From an uncultured Roseateles sp. (lineage in GTDB: Bacteria; Pseudomonadota; Gammaproteobacteria; Burkholderiales; Burkholderiaceae_C): a DNA stretch of 64,000 bases. Below the pieces are notes generated by a model. The model was given only the letters and a program-made list of their open reading frames with translations. It was not told the DNA's origin and did no database searches. The translations under genes and the position numbers were made by a program. Shown in pieces: positions 39,280 to 49,232 of this stretch. Where the stretch lies: assembly GCF_945956965.1 (NCBI RefSeq), contig NZ_CAMFJS010000024.1:21065-85064 (forward strand). Direction: 5' to 3'. Positions within the stretch are counted from its first letter, which is position 1. Each line of letters starts with the position of its first letter.

Positions 39280-40524
39280 TTAGATCTTCTTGAAGATCAG
39301 CGTGCCGTTGGTGCCGCCGAAGCCAAAGTTGTTCTTGGCGGCGTAGTCAATCTTCATGGGCCGCGCCTCATTGGCGCAGTAGTCCAGGTCGCATTCGGGA
39401 TCCTGGTTGAAGATATTGATGGTGGGCGGCGCCACCTGGTTGTGCACGGCCAGCACGGTGAACACCGATTCGATGCCACCCGCGCCACCGAGCAAATGCC
39501 CGGTCATGGACTTGGTGGAACTGATCACCAACTCTTTGGCATGCTCACCAAAAGCCAGCTTGATGGCATTGGTTTCGTTCAAATCACCCAGCGGCGTCGA
39601 GGTGCCGTGAGCGTTCATGTAATTGACCTGGTCAGGGTTCACGCCGGCATTGCGCAAGGCAGCCCGCATGGAACGCTTGGGACCATCCACGCTGGGCGCG
39701 GTCATGTGGTAAGCGTCAGCGCCCATGCCAAAGCCTGAGAGCTCGGCATAAATCTTGGCACCACGCTTTTTGGCATGCTCGTACTCTTCGAGCACCAGCA
39801 CACCGCCACCCTCGCCCAAGACAAAGCCATCACGGTCTTTGTCCCAGGGCCGGGAAGCAGTCTTGGGATCCTCGTTGCGCGTAGACAAAGCCCGCGCCGA
39901 GGCAAAGCCTCCGAGACCCAAGGGCGACACGGTAGATTCCGCGCCACCAGCAATCATCACATCGGCATCGCCGTATTCAATCAAGCGCCCTGCCTGACCA
40001 ATGGCATGCAAGCCCGTGGTGCAAGCGGTCACGATGGCCAAGTTCGGGCCTTGGAAGCCGTACTTGATCGAGACATGGCCAGAGATCATGTTGATGATCG
40101 AGGCCGGCACAAAGAAAGGCGAAATGCGGCGCGGGCCACGCGCCACATATTCGGCATGGGTTTCTTCGATCAGCGGCAAGCCGCCGATGCCCGAACCCAC
40201 CAGCACGCCGATGCGCTCAGCCTGCTCTTCGCTCAACTGATCACCGGTCGGCAGACCGGCGTCCTGCACCGCCTGCATGGCAGCCGCCAATCCGTAGTGG
40301 ATGAAGCGGTCCATCGTGCGCGCCTCTTTGCTGCTGATGTAGTCAGCAACATCGAAGCCCTTGACCTCACCAGCGAATTGGCAAGTGAAGGCAGAGGCAT
40401 CAAAACGAGTGATGCGGTCAATGCCGGACTGACCGGCCAGGATATTGGCCCAGCCTTCAGCCACCGTGTTACCCACGGGGCTGATCAGACCAAGTCCGGT
40501 GACGACAACGCGACGACGGCTCAT
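39280..40524 (-). CDS. fabF: 3-oxoacyl-[acyl-carrier-protein] synthase II
   Basis: 414 residues, thiolase fold. The catalytic Cys is in [11 protein letters not shown], with His residues in [14 protein letters not shown] and [10 protein letters not shown]. It extends acyl-ACP chains by condensing malonyl-ACP. It follows acpP by 43 bases and is the last enzyme of the fatty-acid block. Confidence 0.98.
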   Translation of the reverse strand: MSRRRVVVTGLGLISPVGNTVAEGWANILAGQSGIDRITRFDASAFTCQFAGEVKGFDVADYISSKEARTMDRFIHYGLAAAMQAVQDAGLPTGDQLSEEQAERIGVLVGSGIGGLPLIEETHAEYVARGPRRISPFFVPASIINMISGHVSIKYGFQGPNLAIVTACTTGLHAIGQAGRLIEYGDADVMIAGGAESTVSPLGLGGFASARALSTRNEDPKTASRPWDKDRDGFVLGEGGGVLVLEEYEHAKKRGAKIYAELSGFGMGADAYHMTAPSVDGPKRSMRAALRNAGVNPDQVNYMNAHGTSTPLGDLNETNAIKLAFGEHAKELVISSTKSMTGHLLGGAGGIESVFTVLAVHNQVAPPTINIFNQDPECDLDYCANEARPMKIDYAAKNNFGFGGTNGTLIFKKI

Positions 40525-40567
40525 GCGGTTCAGGGATCAGTTAAACGAACAAGCGTGAGCTTGGAGC

Positions 40568-40807
40568 TCAGGCCTTCTGGTGCTTGACGGCGTAGTCAAT
40601 CGCCAGCTGAACGCTGGTGATCTTCTCGGCTTCTTCATCGGGGATTTCGATGCCGAACTCGTCTTCGAGTGCCATCACCAATTCCACGGTGTCGAGCGAG
40701 TCAGCGCCCAAATCGGCCACAAAGGCCTTGTCGTTGGTCACATCGGACTCAGGGACGCCGAGTTGCTCGGCGATGATTTTCTTGACACGTGCTTCGATAT
40801 CGCTCAT
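40568..40807 (-). CDS. acpP: Acyl carrier protein
   Basis: 79 residues, strongly acidic. The phosphopantetheine attachment Ser37 is in the invariant [11 protein letters not shown] strong GGAGGAG ribosome-binding site is 5 bases before the ATG. The 148-base gap before it carries a TAGAAT that could be a -10 element of an internal promoter, which would fit the high demand for ACP. Modified by AcpS encoded at 28826. Confidence 0.99.
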   Translation of the reverse strand: MSDIEARVKKIIAEQLGVPESDVTNDKAFVADLGADSLDTVELVMALEDEFGIEIPDEEAEKITSVQLAIDYAVKHQKA

Positions 40808-40955
40808 GGACTCCTCCGGGAGGGGTTTGCTAGGAACAGCCCGGGATTCTAAGGCCTCCAGCGTCTTGCCCCGGGAAACCGGAACAAATCACGCTCAGAG
40901 GCCCTCACCGGCCGGGCAAATCCGGTGGGCGCGGGCAGGATGCCTGCGCCACAAA

Positions 40956-41705
40956 TCAATTCATAAACATGCCGCCGTTGACGTGCAGCTCACTGCCCGT
41001 AATGTAGGCGGCCTTGGGCGAAGCCAGGAAAGCCACCGCATCGGCGATCTCGCGCGCCTCACCCAGACGACCCACGGGGATCTGGGCCAGCAGCGCTGCC
41101 TTCTGCGCCTCGGGCAGCACCTCGGTCATGTCGGTGGCGATGAAACCAGGCGCCACGCAATTGACGGTGATGCCGCGGCTGCCCAACTCACGCGCCAGCG
41201 AGCGCGTCATGCCCGCCACACCGGCCTTGGCCGCGGCGTAGTTAGCCTGGCCGGCATTGCCGGAGGCGCCCACCACCGAGGTGATGTTGATGATGCGGCC
41301 ATAGCGCTGCTTCATCATGGTTCGCATCACGGCGCGGCTCATGCGGAACACTGCCTTCAGATTGGTGTCGATCACGGCATCCCAATCCTCGTCCTTCATG
41401 CGCATGGACAAGGTGTCGCGGGTAATGCCGGCATTGTTGACCAGCACTTGCAAGCCGCCTTGCGCCTTGACGATGCCGTCCACCGCAGCCTCAACAGCTG
41501 CCGCGTCATTCACATTCAGCGCAATGCCACGGCCACCAAACGGCGCCAGGGCTTCGGTGATGGCGGCAGCGCCCGACTCGGTCGTGGCAGTGCCGATGAC
41601 CACCAGGCCTTGCTCGGCCAAGCTCAGGGCGATGGAGCGGCCAATGCCTCGGCTCGCGCCAGTGACCAGGGCGACCTGGCCCTTGAATTCTTGTGCTTCA
41701 GTCAT
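40956..41705 (-). CDS. fabG: 3-oxoacyl-[acyl-carrier-protein] reductase
   Basis: 249 residues, short-chain dehydrogenase. The NADPH-binding TGASRGIGRSI, the structural NNAG and the catalytic Y-x3-K in NYAAAKAG are all present, and the family end TGSELHVNGGMFMN is intact. It reduces 3-oxoacyl-ACP in the elongation cycle. It follows fabD by 17 bases. ATG at 41705 is preferred to one at 41726, which overlaps fabD. Confidence 0.98.
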   Translation of the reverse strand: MTEAQEFKGQVALVTGASRGIGRSIALSLAEQGLVVIGTATTESGAAAITEALAPFGGRGIALNVNDAAAVEAAVDGIVKAQGGLQVLVNNAGITRDTLSMRMKDEDWDAVIDTNLKAVFRMSRAVMRTMMKQRYGRIINITSVVGASGNAGQANYAAAKAGVAGMTRSLARELGSRGITVNCVAPGFIATDMTEVLPEAQKAALLAQIPVGRLGEAREIADAVAFLASPKAAYITGSELHVNGGMFMN

Positions 41706-41722
41706 GCTTATCTTCTTGTCTT

Positions 41723-42664
41723 TCAAGCCAACAGGGCGCGCGCTTCGGCCAGGCTGGCAGGGTCAAAAATAGTGGTGCTGACGATCTCGCCATCAATGCG
41801 TTTGGCCATGCCGGCCAGCACCTTGCCGGGGCCGCATTCGATGATGTGGCTCAGGCCTTGAGCCTTCAGCGCCTGCACAACCTCGACCCAGCGCACCGGA
41901 CCAAAGGCTTGGCGGTACAGCGCGTCGCGCAGGCCAGCGGCATCAGCCACCGAGGCCACATCAATATTGTTGATGACCGGGAATTGCAGCGGCGCGAATT
42001 CGGTCGCTGCCAGGCGCTCTTGCAGACGCTCGGCCGCAGGCTTCATCAGGCTGGAGTGGAAAGGCGCCGACACCGGCAGCAACAAGGCGCGTTTGGCGCC
42101 CGCCGCCTTCAAGAGCTCACAGGCCTTGTCCACGCCAGCCTTGCTGCCGGCGATGACGGTTTGCTTGGGGTCATTGAAATTGACGGCCTCGACGGCTTCA
42201 CCCGAGGCGCTGGCTGCCGCCGCGCAACCTTCGCGCACGGCTTGCGAGTCCAGCCCCAAAATGGCAGCCATGGCGCCCACACCAACAGGCACAGCCTCTT
42301 GCATGGCCTGGGCGCGGAAGCGCACCAGGGGCAGGGCCTGCGCCAGTGTCAGTGCGCCAGCGGCCACCAGGGCGGTGTACTCGCCCAGCGAATGGCCGGC
42401 CGCTGCTGCAGGCACCAGGCCGGTCTCGGCGATCCAAGCGCGGTAGCAGGCAATGCCAGCGGTCAGCATGACCGGCTGGGTGTTGGTGGTGAGGTCCAGC
42501 TGCTCTTTCGGGCCGGCCTTAATCAAGGCGCCGATGTCTTCACTCAAGGCAGCCGAAGCCTCGGCCAAGGTGCGCTGCACTTCGGGGTGATCACCCCAGG
42601 CATCCAGCATGCCAACAGCCTGCGAGCCTTGGCCGGGAAAAACAAATGCGAACTTTTGTGTCAT
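41723..42664 (-). CDS. fabD: Malonyl-CoA:ACP transacylase
   Basis: 313 residues. The start MTQKFAFVFPGQGSQAVGML is typical, the nucleophile Ser is in AGHSLGEYTAL, and the catalytic His follows in VSAPFHSSLM. It loads malonyl groups on ACP. It lies between fabH and fabG in the standard order. Confidence 0.98.
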   Translation of the reverse strand: MTQKFAFVFPGQGSQAVGMLDAWGDHPEVQRTLAEASAALSEDIGALIKAGPKEQLDLTTNTQPVMLTAGIACYRAWIAETGLVPAAAAGHSLGEYTALVAAGALTLAQALPLVRFRAQAMQEAVPVGVGAMAAILGLDSQAVREGCAAAASASGEAVEAVNFNDPKQTVIAGSKAGVDKACELLKAAGAKRALLLPVSAPFHSSLMKPAAERLQERLAATEFAPLQFPVINNIDVASVADAAGLRDALYRQAFGPVRWVEVVQALKAQGLSHIIECGPGKVLAGMAKRIDGEIVSTTIFDPASLAEARALLA

Positions 42665-42773
42665 AACTTTCACTCAGTTGGAGCCCGCTCAAGCCTAGAC
42701 CTGAGCCTCAAGCCTCTTCATCGTTTGAGGTCAACGCCCGCAAGGCATGGCAAGACCTGACCCTCTCAAAGCC

Positions 42774-43796
42774 TTATAGATCCAGCAGCACCGCACCCCA
42801 GGTGAAGCCGCCGCCCACGCCTTCGAGCATGACCGTGTCACCAGGCTTGATGCGACCATCCCGCACCGCCGCATCCAGCGCCAGCGGGATCGACGCCGCA
42901 GACGTATTGCCGTGCTGATCCACCGTGACGATCAATTTATCCAGAGGCAGCTTCAGCTTCTTGCAAGTGCCATGCATGATGCGGATATTGGCCTGATGGG
43001 GAATCAGCCAGTCGATGTCAGCATCACTGCGGCCCGCTTTTTCAAGCACCGAGCGTGCAACCTTGTCCAGCACGCCAACAGCCAGCTTAAACACGGCCTG
43101 ACCATCCATCTTCAACAAGGGGTCGCCTGTGACTTGACCACCATGCAGGCTGCCGGGCACGCACAAGATGCCGGCGTGGCGGCCATCGGCATGCAGCTCG
43201 GTCGCCAGAATGCCTGGCGTGTCGCTGGCGCTCAGCACCACGGCGCCGGCGCCATCACCGAACAGCACACAGGTGGTGCGATCCTTGAAATCAAGCAGGC
43301 GCGAGAACACTTCGGCCCCCACCACCAGCGCCTTGCGCGCCGCACCCGTGCGAATCATCGAGTCAGCCACGGTCAAGGCGTAGACAAAGCCAGAGCAAAC
43401 CGCCTGCACATCAAACGCCGCGCCGCCCGCGATGCCCAGCTTGTGCTGCAGCAAACAGGCGGTGGAGGGGAAGACCATATCCGGTGTGGAGGTGGCCACG
43501 ATGATCAGATCGATCTCGCTGGCCGAGATGCCGGCCGCCTCGATGGCGGCGCGGGCTGCAGGCAGCGCCAGTTCGCTGGCGGTCACACCCGTTTCAGCAA
43601 AGTGACGGGCGCGAATGCCGGTGCGCTCAACAATCCACTCGTCCGAGGTTTCGATGCCGTCGGCCGCCAACTGGGCCACCAGATCATGATTGCTCAGTCG
43701 CTTCGGAGGCAGAAAGCTGCCGGTGCCAATGATGCGGGAATAGCGCGCTGCTTGAGCCGCGGGCTGCGGCGAGGAATGCTGATCAGTTTGGGTCAT
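42774..43796 (-). CDS. fabH: 3-oxoacyl-[acyl-carrier-protein] synthase III
   Basis: 340 residues. The initiating condensing enzyme, using acetyl-CoA and malonyl-ACP. Catalytic Cys in DVQAVCSGF, His in [10 protein letters not shown] and Asn in GNTSAASIP. It has about 15 extra N-terminal residues before the core [18 protein letters not shown]. Its ATG overlaps the plsX stop by 4 bases. Confidence 0.97.
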   Translation of the reverse strand: MTQTDQHSSPQPAAQAARYSRIIGTGSFLPPKRLSNHDLVAQLAADGIETSDEWIVERTGIRARHFAETGVTASELALPAARAAIEAAGISASEIDLIIVATSTPDMVFPSTACLLQHKLGIAGGAAFDVQAVCSGFVYALTVADSMIRTGAARKALVVGAEVFSRLLDFKDRTTCVLFGDGAGAVVLSASDTPGILATELHADGRHAGILCVPGSLHGGQVTGDPLLKMDGQAVFKLAVGVLDKVARSVLEKAGRSDADIDWLIPHQANIRIMHGTCKKLKLPLDKLIVTVDQHGNTSAASIPLALDAAVRDGRIKPGDTVMLEGVGGGFTWGAVLLDL

Positions 43797-44935
43797 GCAA
43801 CTTGGGCGACGTCCGTCGTCTTGTCTCCAGAGGCGCCATCGCTTGCAGCAGGCATGGCCTGCAAGGTGGCGATGATGCGGTCGTGAACCCGGTCCAACAA
43901 CCGGTTGCGGGCCGCATCATAAGCCCGGTTCAGCGCATTCTCGAAGGCAAAGGCATCCGCCGAGCCATGGCTCTTGAACACCAGACCGCGCAAACCCAGC
44001 AGCGCAGCGCCGTTGAAACGGCGGTGATCCACCCTGCCCTTGAAGCGCTTGAGCACCGGCAAGGCCAGCAAAGCCGCGGCCTTGCTGAGCCAGTTGCGGC
44101 CGAATTCTTCACGGATGATGGTGATGATCATGGTGGCCAGGCCTTCGGCCGTTTTCAGCGCCACATTGCCCACAAAGCCATCGCAGACCACCAGGTCCAC
44201 CGTGCCCTTGAAGATGTCATTGCCCTCGACATTGCCGAAGAAATTGATCTGATCGGCCGCGGCAGCCTGGCGCAGCAACTCGCCAGCTTGCTTGATGACC
44301 TCACTGCCCTTGATGACCTCTTCGCCAATATTGAGCAAGCCGACCTTGGGCTCAGCCTTGCCGTCAACCGCCTGCACCAGGGCGCTACCCATGACTGCAA
44401 ATTGCAGCAAATGGTCGGCCGTGCAATCCACATTGGCGCCGAGGTCCAGCATGGTGGTGTAGCCACCCAGCTGATTAGGCATGACCGAGGCGATCGCGGG
44501 ACGATCAATGCCCTCAAGCGTCTTCAGCAGATAGCGCGAAACCGCCATCAATGCCCCGGTATTGCCAGCCGACACGCAGGCATCAGCCATCGGCGCTTGC
44601 TCGCCCTGCGCCTTCAGCTGGCTGATGGCCACGCGCATGGAGGAGTCCTTCTTGCGACGCAGGGCCACCTCGACCGGGTCGTCCATGGTCACGACCTCGC
44701 TGGCCGCGACGATGCGGCAGCGCGGCCATGTGGCCGCTTCGGACAAGTGCTCAGGCAAACCCACCAGCAAGAGCTCTGCCTGCGGATGTGCGGCCAAAAA
44801 CGACTTGCAGGCCGGCAAGGTGACCGAAGGACCATGGTCGCCGCCCATGCAATCCACCGCCAAGCGAACCACAGCCAAAGGTTGGCCGGCCGCGACTGGA
44901 GGGCTGGAAATGCTGCTGCTTACTTCAGAGGACAT
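43793..44935 (-). CDS. plsX: Phosphate acyltransferase PlsX
   Basis: 380 residues from ATG at 44935. The family start [20 protein letters not shown] and the blocks [26 protein letters not shown] and [14 protein letters not shown] are visible. PlsX makes acyl-phosphate from acyl-ACP for phospholipid synthesis. It lies 191 bases after rpmF, beyond a terminator-like hairpin, and overlaps fabH by 4 bases. Confidence 0.97.
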   Translation of the reverse strand: MSSEVSSSISSPPVAAGQPLAVVRLAVDCMGGDHGPSVTLPACKSFLAAHPQAELLLVGLPEHLSEAATWPRCRIVAASEVVTMDDPVEVALRRKKDSSMRVAISQLKAQGEQAPMADACVSAGNTGALMAVSRYLLKTLEGIDRPAIASVMPNQLGGYTTMLDLGANVDCTADHLLQFAVMGSALVQAVDGKAEPKVGLLNIGEEVIKGSEVIKQAGELLRQAAAADQINFFGNVEGNDIFKGTVDLVVCDGFVGNVALKTAEGLATMIITIIREEFGRNWLSKAAALLALPVLKRFKGRVDHRRFNGAALLGLRGLVFKSHGSADAFAFENALNRAYDAARNRLLDRVHDRIIATLQAMPAASDGASGDKTTDVAQVA

Positions 44936-45002
44936 CAGATCGAAGCCAGTTGAACCGAAAAAATGCCGCCGCCCGCTGATCGCAAATCGGCACCACAAAC
45001 AC

Positions 45003-45036
45003 AAAAACCCGGCACTGCAACAAGGCACAGGCCGGG
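45003..45036 (-). terminator. Terminator or attenuator between rpmF and plsX
   Basis: On the minus strand CCCGGC (complement of 45031-45036) pairs with GCCGGG (complement of 45008-45013) around a 17-base loop, followed by TTTTTGTG. It lies about 90 bases after rpmF. Partial termination here would let the ribosomal protein message outnumber the fab genes downstream. Confidence 0.6.
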
Positions 45037-45126
45037 ATTTTGTGGAAACGCAAGATTGTCTAACTCATCCGCTACGCAGAAGCCGATGGCACTGCGCGGC
45101 GCGACAAGCAAGAAGCAAATCTCTAT

Positions 45127-45309
45127 TTAAGCGTCAGCCTTGGTCTTCAGGACCTTGCGGCCACGGTAGAAGCCAGTGGGGCTGATGTGGTGACGCAGAT
45201 GCACTTCACCCGTGGTCGGCTCGATGGCAGTACCCGGGGTAACCAGGGCATTGTGCGAACGGTGCATACCACGCTTGGAAGGCGACTTCTTGTTTTGCTG
45301 AACGGCCAT
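45127..45309 (-). CDS. rpmF: Large ribosomal subunit protein bL32
   Basis: 60 residues, starting [20 protein letters not shown]. The basic N-terminus and the downstream [20 protein letters not shown] are characteristic of bL32; the pairs of cysteines seen in zinc-binding L32 are absent. AGGAG lies 6 bases before the ATG. It is preceded by a long leader and a consensus-like promoter at 45567-45594. Confidence 0.98.
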   Translation of the reverse strand: MAVQQNKKSPSKRGMHRSHNALVTPGTAIEPTTGEVHLRHHISPTGFYRGRKVLKTKADA

Positions 45310-45627
45310 GAAATTCTCCTAAGGGTCCGATGCTTGAGACTGAAGCTGCGGCAGATCAGGACTTATGACAGATCCATGCCCAACCTCAACTCACACCCCC
45401 GGACGCCGCTGTTTGCTGTGCACGAGCCTCATGCGCACCATGCGCTAAGCCACTTGTTCTGCAAGCTGCTGCTTGGGGCTCTTGGGGTCTTAACACCAAG
45501 CCTTCCGCAACCGTGCAACTGCATTTTTCGTGGCTACTTTGATTCTCGAACCGGGGAAAGCCCGCGATTGTAGCACGATGAAAAAATCTCTCAAAGCCCT
45601 TGCGAGCAAGCGCCGCCTTGCAGCGAC
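45310..45627 (-). other. rpmF leader region
   Basis: 318 bases between yceD and rpmF with no gene. It carries the promoter at 45567-45594, leaving an untranslated leader of roughly 250 bases. Such length suggests regulation of L32 expression at the RNA level, but no L32-binding structure was identified. Confidence 0.6.
45567..45594 (-). promoter_or_regulatory. Sigma-70 promoter for rpmF-plsX-fab operon
   Basis: TTGAGA (45589-45594) and TACAAT (45567-45572) on the minus strand with a 16-base spacer. Both elements are five-sixths or near matches to consensus. Predicted start near 45560. It lies between yceD and rpmF, so rpmF can be transcribed independently of yceD. Confidence 0.75.
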
Positions 45628-46185
45628 TTATTTGTCTTTCTTCAATGCCGCCAGCGCGGCAAACGGATGGGGGCGCTCTTCGACCGCCTCGGGCGCATCT
45701 GCCAACTCATCCTGCGGCAGCAACAAGGGCTGCGGACAGGCCTCATGCCGCGGCACGAGCGGCAGCGACAAGAGCAACTCGTCTTCGACCATCTCCAGCG
45801 CATCCAGGCTGCGCGACAGCACCAGCACATCGTCGTCGCTATCGGCATCCAACTCAGCCGCCTCAGACTCGTTGCGCGCGAAGCGATACCAACGAGACAG
45901 GGTCAGCGTCTCCTGCACTGGCTGCAAGCAGCGCTGACAAGTCAGGCTCACCTGTGCTTCGGCCTCCAGATGCAGCCACACCTGGGCCTCGGCGCCGCGC
46001 GGCTCGCGCCGCTCACCGGTGAGCGTCCAGCGCACTGCGGGCCAAGACGCGGCGGGCGCCTCAGGCGCCCCGGAATCAGCCAAGCGCAGCAACTCGGCCG
46101 CAGGCCATTCGCCACTCAAAGTCGCGCCATCGCGGGCAAAAGCGGCCACATCGAGTTTGCGAGGAAGGAATACATGCTCTTTCAT
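45628..46185 (-). CDS. yceD: YceD/DUF177 protein
   Basis: 185 residues from ATG at 46185. The DUF177 core includes VSLTCQRCLQPVQETLTL (C-x2-C) and an acidic tract (ELDADSDDDVLVL) followed by VEDELLLSLPLVPRH. In many bacteria this protein is encoded just before rpmF and is linked to 23S rRNA accumulation. The longer reading to 46569 runs antisense through maf and was rejected. Confidence 0.93.
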   Translation of the reverse strand: MKEHVFLPRKLDVAAFARDGATLSGEWPAAELLRLADSGAPEAPAASWPAVRWTLTGERREPRGAEAQVWLHLEAEAQVSLTCQRCLQPVQETLTLSRWYRFARNESEAAELDADSDDDVLVLSRSLDALEMVEDELLLSLPLVPRHEACPQPLLLPQDELADAPEAVEERPHPFAALAALKKDK

Positions 46186-46253
46186 AGCCTCAAGTGTAGG
46201 CCCCCTCGTCGGCAGCCACACTGAGCATGAACAGGCAATGCGAAAATCCAGCC

Positions 46254-46892
46254 ATGCATGATGAAAACACCCACTCGCCAGCCCCGCAGCCCAGGCTGAT
46301 CCTCGGCTCCACCTCCCGCTATCGGCGCGAGCTTCTGCAGCGATTGCGCCTCCCCTTCGAGGTAAGCGCTCCCGATGTCGACGAAACGCCGCGGCCCGGC
46401 GAGGCACCCGCCGCGCTGGCCGCGCGCCTGGCCTTGGCCAAGGCTCAAGCGGTCGCGCAGCAGCACCCCAACGCCATCGTGATCGGCTCGGACCAGGTCG
46501 CCGATCTGAATGGGCAGTCCATCGGCAAACCCGGCAACCATGAGCGCGCCCGCGCGCAACTCCGTGCAATGAGCGGCCAAAGTGTGGTGTTTCAAACCGC
46601 CGTCGCCGTCGTCTGCGGCGCCAGCGGCTTCGCCCAGCAAGACCTGGCCCCCGTGCGCGTGCGTTTCCGTGACTTGAGCGATCACGAGATCGAAAACTAT
46701 CTGCTGGCCGAGCAACCCTATGACTGTGCTGGCAGCGCCAAGTCTGAAGGTCTGGGCATCAGCTTGCTGGCCGCCATCGAGTCCGATGACCCCACCGCCC
46801 TGATTGGCCTGCCCTTGATTCGCACCTGCGCATTGCTGCGCCAAGCCGGGCTGAACCCGCTTGCCCAAGCCTCGACGGAAAGCGCAGCATGA
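46254..46892 (+). CDS. Maf-family nucleotide pyrophosphatase (YceF type)
   Basis: 212 residues. The phosphate-binding start LILGSTSRYRRELL and the conserved IVIGSDQVADLNG and KPGNHERAR blocks are present. The SRYRRELL and SDQVA forms match the YceF branch, which hydrolyses m7GTP, not the dTTP/UTP branch. The protein removes modified nucleotides from the pool. ATG at 46227 would add nine residues. Its stop overlaps the next gene by 4 bases (ATGA). Confidence 0.93.
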   Translation: MHDENTHSPAPQPRLILGSTSRYRRELLQRLRLPFEVSAPDVDETPRPGEAPAALAARLALAKAQAVAQQHPNAIVIGSDQVADLNGQSIGKPGNHERARAQLRAMSGQSVVFQTAVAVVCGASGFAQQDLAPVRVRFRDLSDHEIENYLLAEQPYDCAGSAKSEGLGISLLAAIESDDPTALIGLPLIRTCALLRQAGLNPLAQASTESAA

Positions 46893-47656
46893 AAAAAGGT
46901 CGCCTCTACCTGGTTCCCAACAGCTTGGACTTTGGCGTCGAAGGCGCCGCCGTGGATCTGCAAGCCGTACTGCCGCTGCAAGTGATTCAAACCGCCGCCC
47001 GCCTGGAGCACTGGGCCGCCGAAAATGCCAAGACCACCCGCGCCTTTCTCAAACGCGTGGACGTCATCTGCCCCTTGGCGCAGCCGCTACAAAGCCTGCA
47101 AATCAAAGAATTGCCGCGCCCACCCAAGGGCCGGTCCGCCGATCTGGTGAACCAGAATCAAGCCTGGAATGCCCTGCTGGCGCCCGCCTTGGCGGGGCAC
47201 GATATGGGTCTGAACTCAGAAGCCGGCCTGCCCGCGGTGGCCGACCCCGGCGCGCTGCTGGTGGCAGCCGCCCATGAGGCCGACATTGAGGTGGTGCCAA
47301 TGAGCGGCCCCAGCGCCCTGCTGATGGCCTTGTCGGCCAGCGGCCTGAACGGGCAGAGCTTTGCCTTCGTCGGCTATCTGCCGGTTGAAGCACCAGCCCG
47401 CGCAGCCCGCATTCGTGAGCTGGAAGCGTTGTCGGTGCGACAGCAGCAAACCCAGCTGATGATTGAGACGCCCTACCGCAATAGCGCCCTGCTGCACGCT
47501 TTGCTGAGCAGCTTGAAGCCGCAAACGCGCCTGTCGATCAGCTGCGGCCTGAGCCTGGAACAGGGTTGGACGCGCAGCGCGACGGTGGCGGAATGGCGGA
47601 GCTCGGGCGAGTCCATGCCGGACAAGGTTCCGGCAGTGTTTGCATTGCTGGGCTGA
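46889..47656 (+). CDS. SAM-dependent methyltransferase, RsmI-like (tetrapyrrole methylase fold)
   Basis: 255 residues. The fold is recognised from GLNSEAGLPAVADPGALLV and VPMSGPSALLMALSASGLN, which correspond to the SAM-binding D-A-G-x-P-x-I-x-D-P-G and P-G-P-S-A blocks of RsmI, with GYLP and METPYRNSALL later. The first block reads N-S-E-A-G-L-P and the N-terminus differs from true RsmI, so it is a paralogue. Its substrate is unknown. Overlap with the maf-type gene indicates an operon. Confidence 0.85.
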   Translation: MKKGRLYLVPNSLDFGVEGAAVDLQAVLPLQVIQTAARLEHWAAENAKTTRAFLKRVDVICPLAQPLQSLQIKELPRPPKGRSADLVNQNQAWNALLAPALAGHDMGLNSEAGLPAVADPGALLVAAAHEADIEVVPMSGPSALLMALSASGLNGQSFAFVGYLPVEAPARAARIRELEALSVRQQQTQLMIETPYRNSALLHALLSSLKPQTRLSISCGLSLEQGWTRSATVAEWRSSGESMPDKVPAVFALLG

Positions 47657-47729
47657 GCAAGCTCAAAGCCACCCACCTGATCCAGCGCAATCGCAGGCCA
47701 ACTATCTGTCGGTCTGAGGCGCATGTGAA

Positions 47730-49205
47730 TCAGGACTCCGTCGCGCCGCTGACTTGCTTGGCGCCAAACAAGGCAGCAACCTTGCGCTTGGGCTTGATAT
47801 TGGCCGACAAGCCCTTGGGTGCAGCGGCCGCACCTGCAGCCCCTTTATCCCAAGCCGGCAACTCGGCCGAGGCACTGGGTTCGTAAGGCTTATCAAAGAA
47901 AGCGTCACGGGCAGGTGCGCGGTAGCTGGGGCGTGGCGCCGCGGCAGGGGCGCGGGCCACATCGGCCGCTGGCGCGGGCTCAGAATCCCAGTCACGGCGG
48001 GGGCGCGGCGCGCGCTCACCACGCGCCGGCCGCTCATCTTCCAACTCGACCGCCTGCAGTTCGATGGTGCGCTTGAGCAGCTTTTCAATGTCACCGATCA
48101 GGCGCGCATCTGAGCGCGTCACCAAGGTCACCGCAATGCCCGACGCGCCCGCCCGACCGGTTCGGCCGATACGGTGCACATAGTCTTCGGCATTGAAGGG
48201 CACGTCAAAATTGAAGACCGCCGGCAGGTCAGCAATGTCCAGACCGCGAGCCGCCACATCAGTGGCCACCAGCAAATCGACTTCGCCGCGCTTGAAGGAC
48301 TCCAGCGACTTCAGGCGCTCGTCCTGCGACTTGTCGCCATGCAGCGCCGCCGTGCGCAAGCCATCCCGTTCAAAGGATCGCGCCAAGCGCGCCGCGCCCA
48401 GCTTGGAATTCACGAATACGATGGACTGCGTGATGCCACGCTCTTTCAAGACCTTGCGGATCACGCCACGCTTGTCATCGTCGCCCACGCTGTAAAAAAT
48501 CTGCTCGACATTGGTAGCAGTCGCATTCGGACGAGCCACTTCCACCAAGACTGGATCTTGCAAATAGCTTTGCGACAGACGCTTGATCTCGGGCGAGAAG
48601 GTCGCAGAGAAGAGCAGCGTCTGACGCGCCTTGGGCAGGTGACTGAGGATGCGCTGCAGATCGGGCAAGAAGCCGATGTCCAACATGCGGTCAGCCTCAT
48701 CCAACACCACATACTCCACCTGATTGAGCACGCAGTTCTTGGCCTCAATGTGGTCCAGCAAGCGCCCAGGCGTTGCGATCAACACTTCGACACCACCCTT
48801 GAGCACCAAGGTTTGGGGCTTCATGTCGATGCCGCCAAAAACAACGGTGACACGCAGATTGGTGTGCTTGGCGTAGGCCTTGATGTTGTTGGCGACTTGG
48901 TCTGCCAACTCACGCGTTGGCGCCAACACCAGCGCGCGCACCGGATGGCGGGCGGGAGAAGCGCTGGCGTTCTCATGCTTGAGCATGCGCTGCAGCAGCG
49001 GGATGGAGAAAGCGGCGGTTTTGCCGGTGCCGGTTTGGGCGGCACCCATCACATCGCGCCCCTCCAACACAATCGGAATCGCCTTGGCCTGGATGGGCGT
49101 CATCATGGCGTAGCCAGAGTCGGCTACTGCGCGCAACAGCTTGGCGTCAAGAGGTAATGTGTCGAAGCGCGAGGGGGCAACTTCCGGGTGTTGGGTTTCG
49201 GTCAT
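47730..49205 (-). CDS. rhlE: DEAD-box RNA helicase, RhlE type
   Basis: 491 residues. All DEAD motifs are visible: Q motif with FDTLPLDAKLLRAVADSGY, AQTGTGKT, PTRELADQV, TPGRLLDHI, VLDEADRMLD, SAT, and HRIGRTGRAG. After the helicase core (to about residue 385) comes a low-complexity Arg/Pro/Ala-rich tail. It remodels structured RNA in ribosome assembly or decay. It converges with the methyltransferase gene. Confidence 0.95.
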   Translation of the reverse strand: MTETQHPEVAPSRFDTLPLDAKLLRAVADSGYAMMTPIQAKAIPIVLEGRDVMGAAQTGTGKTAAFSIPLLQRMLKHENASASPARHPVRALVLAPTRELADQVANNIKAYAKHTNLRVTVVFGGIDMKPQTLVLKGGVEVLIATPGRLLDHIEAKNCVLNQVEYVVLDEADRMLDIGFLPDLQRILSHLPKARQTLLFSATFSPEIKRLSQSYLQDPVLVEVARPNATATNVEQIFYSVGDDDKRGVIRKVLKERGITQSIVFVNSKLGAARLARSFERDGLRTAALHGDKSQDERLKSLESFKRGEVDLLVATDVAARGLDIADLPAVFNFDVPFNAEDYVHRIGRTGRAGASGIAVTLVTRSDARLIGDIEKLLKRTIELQAVELEDERPARGERAPRPRRDWDSEPAPAADVARAPAAAPRPSYRAPARDAFFDKPYEPSASAELPAWDKGAAGAAAAPKGLSANIKPKRKVAALFGAKQVSGATES

Positions 49206-49232
49206 CCCCGGATTATCCGCTATAAGCGAATC

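Noticed and set aside
47566..47886. A short plus-strand open frame between the methyltransferase and the helicase
   Set aside because: It overlaps the ends of both genes in other frames and has no ribosome-binding site or family character.
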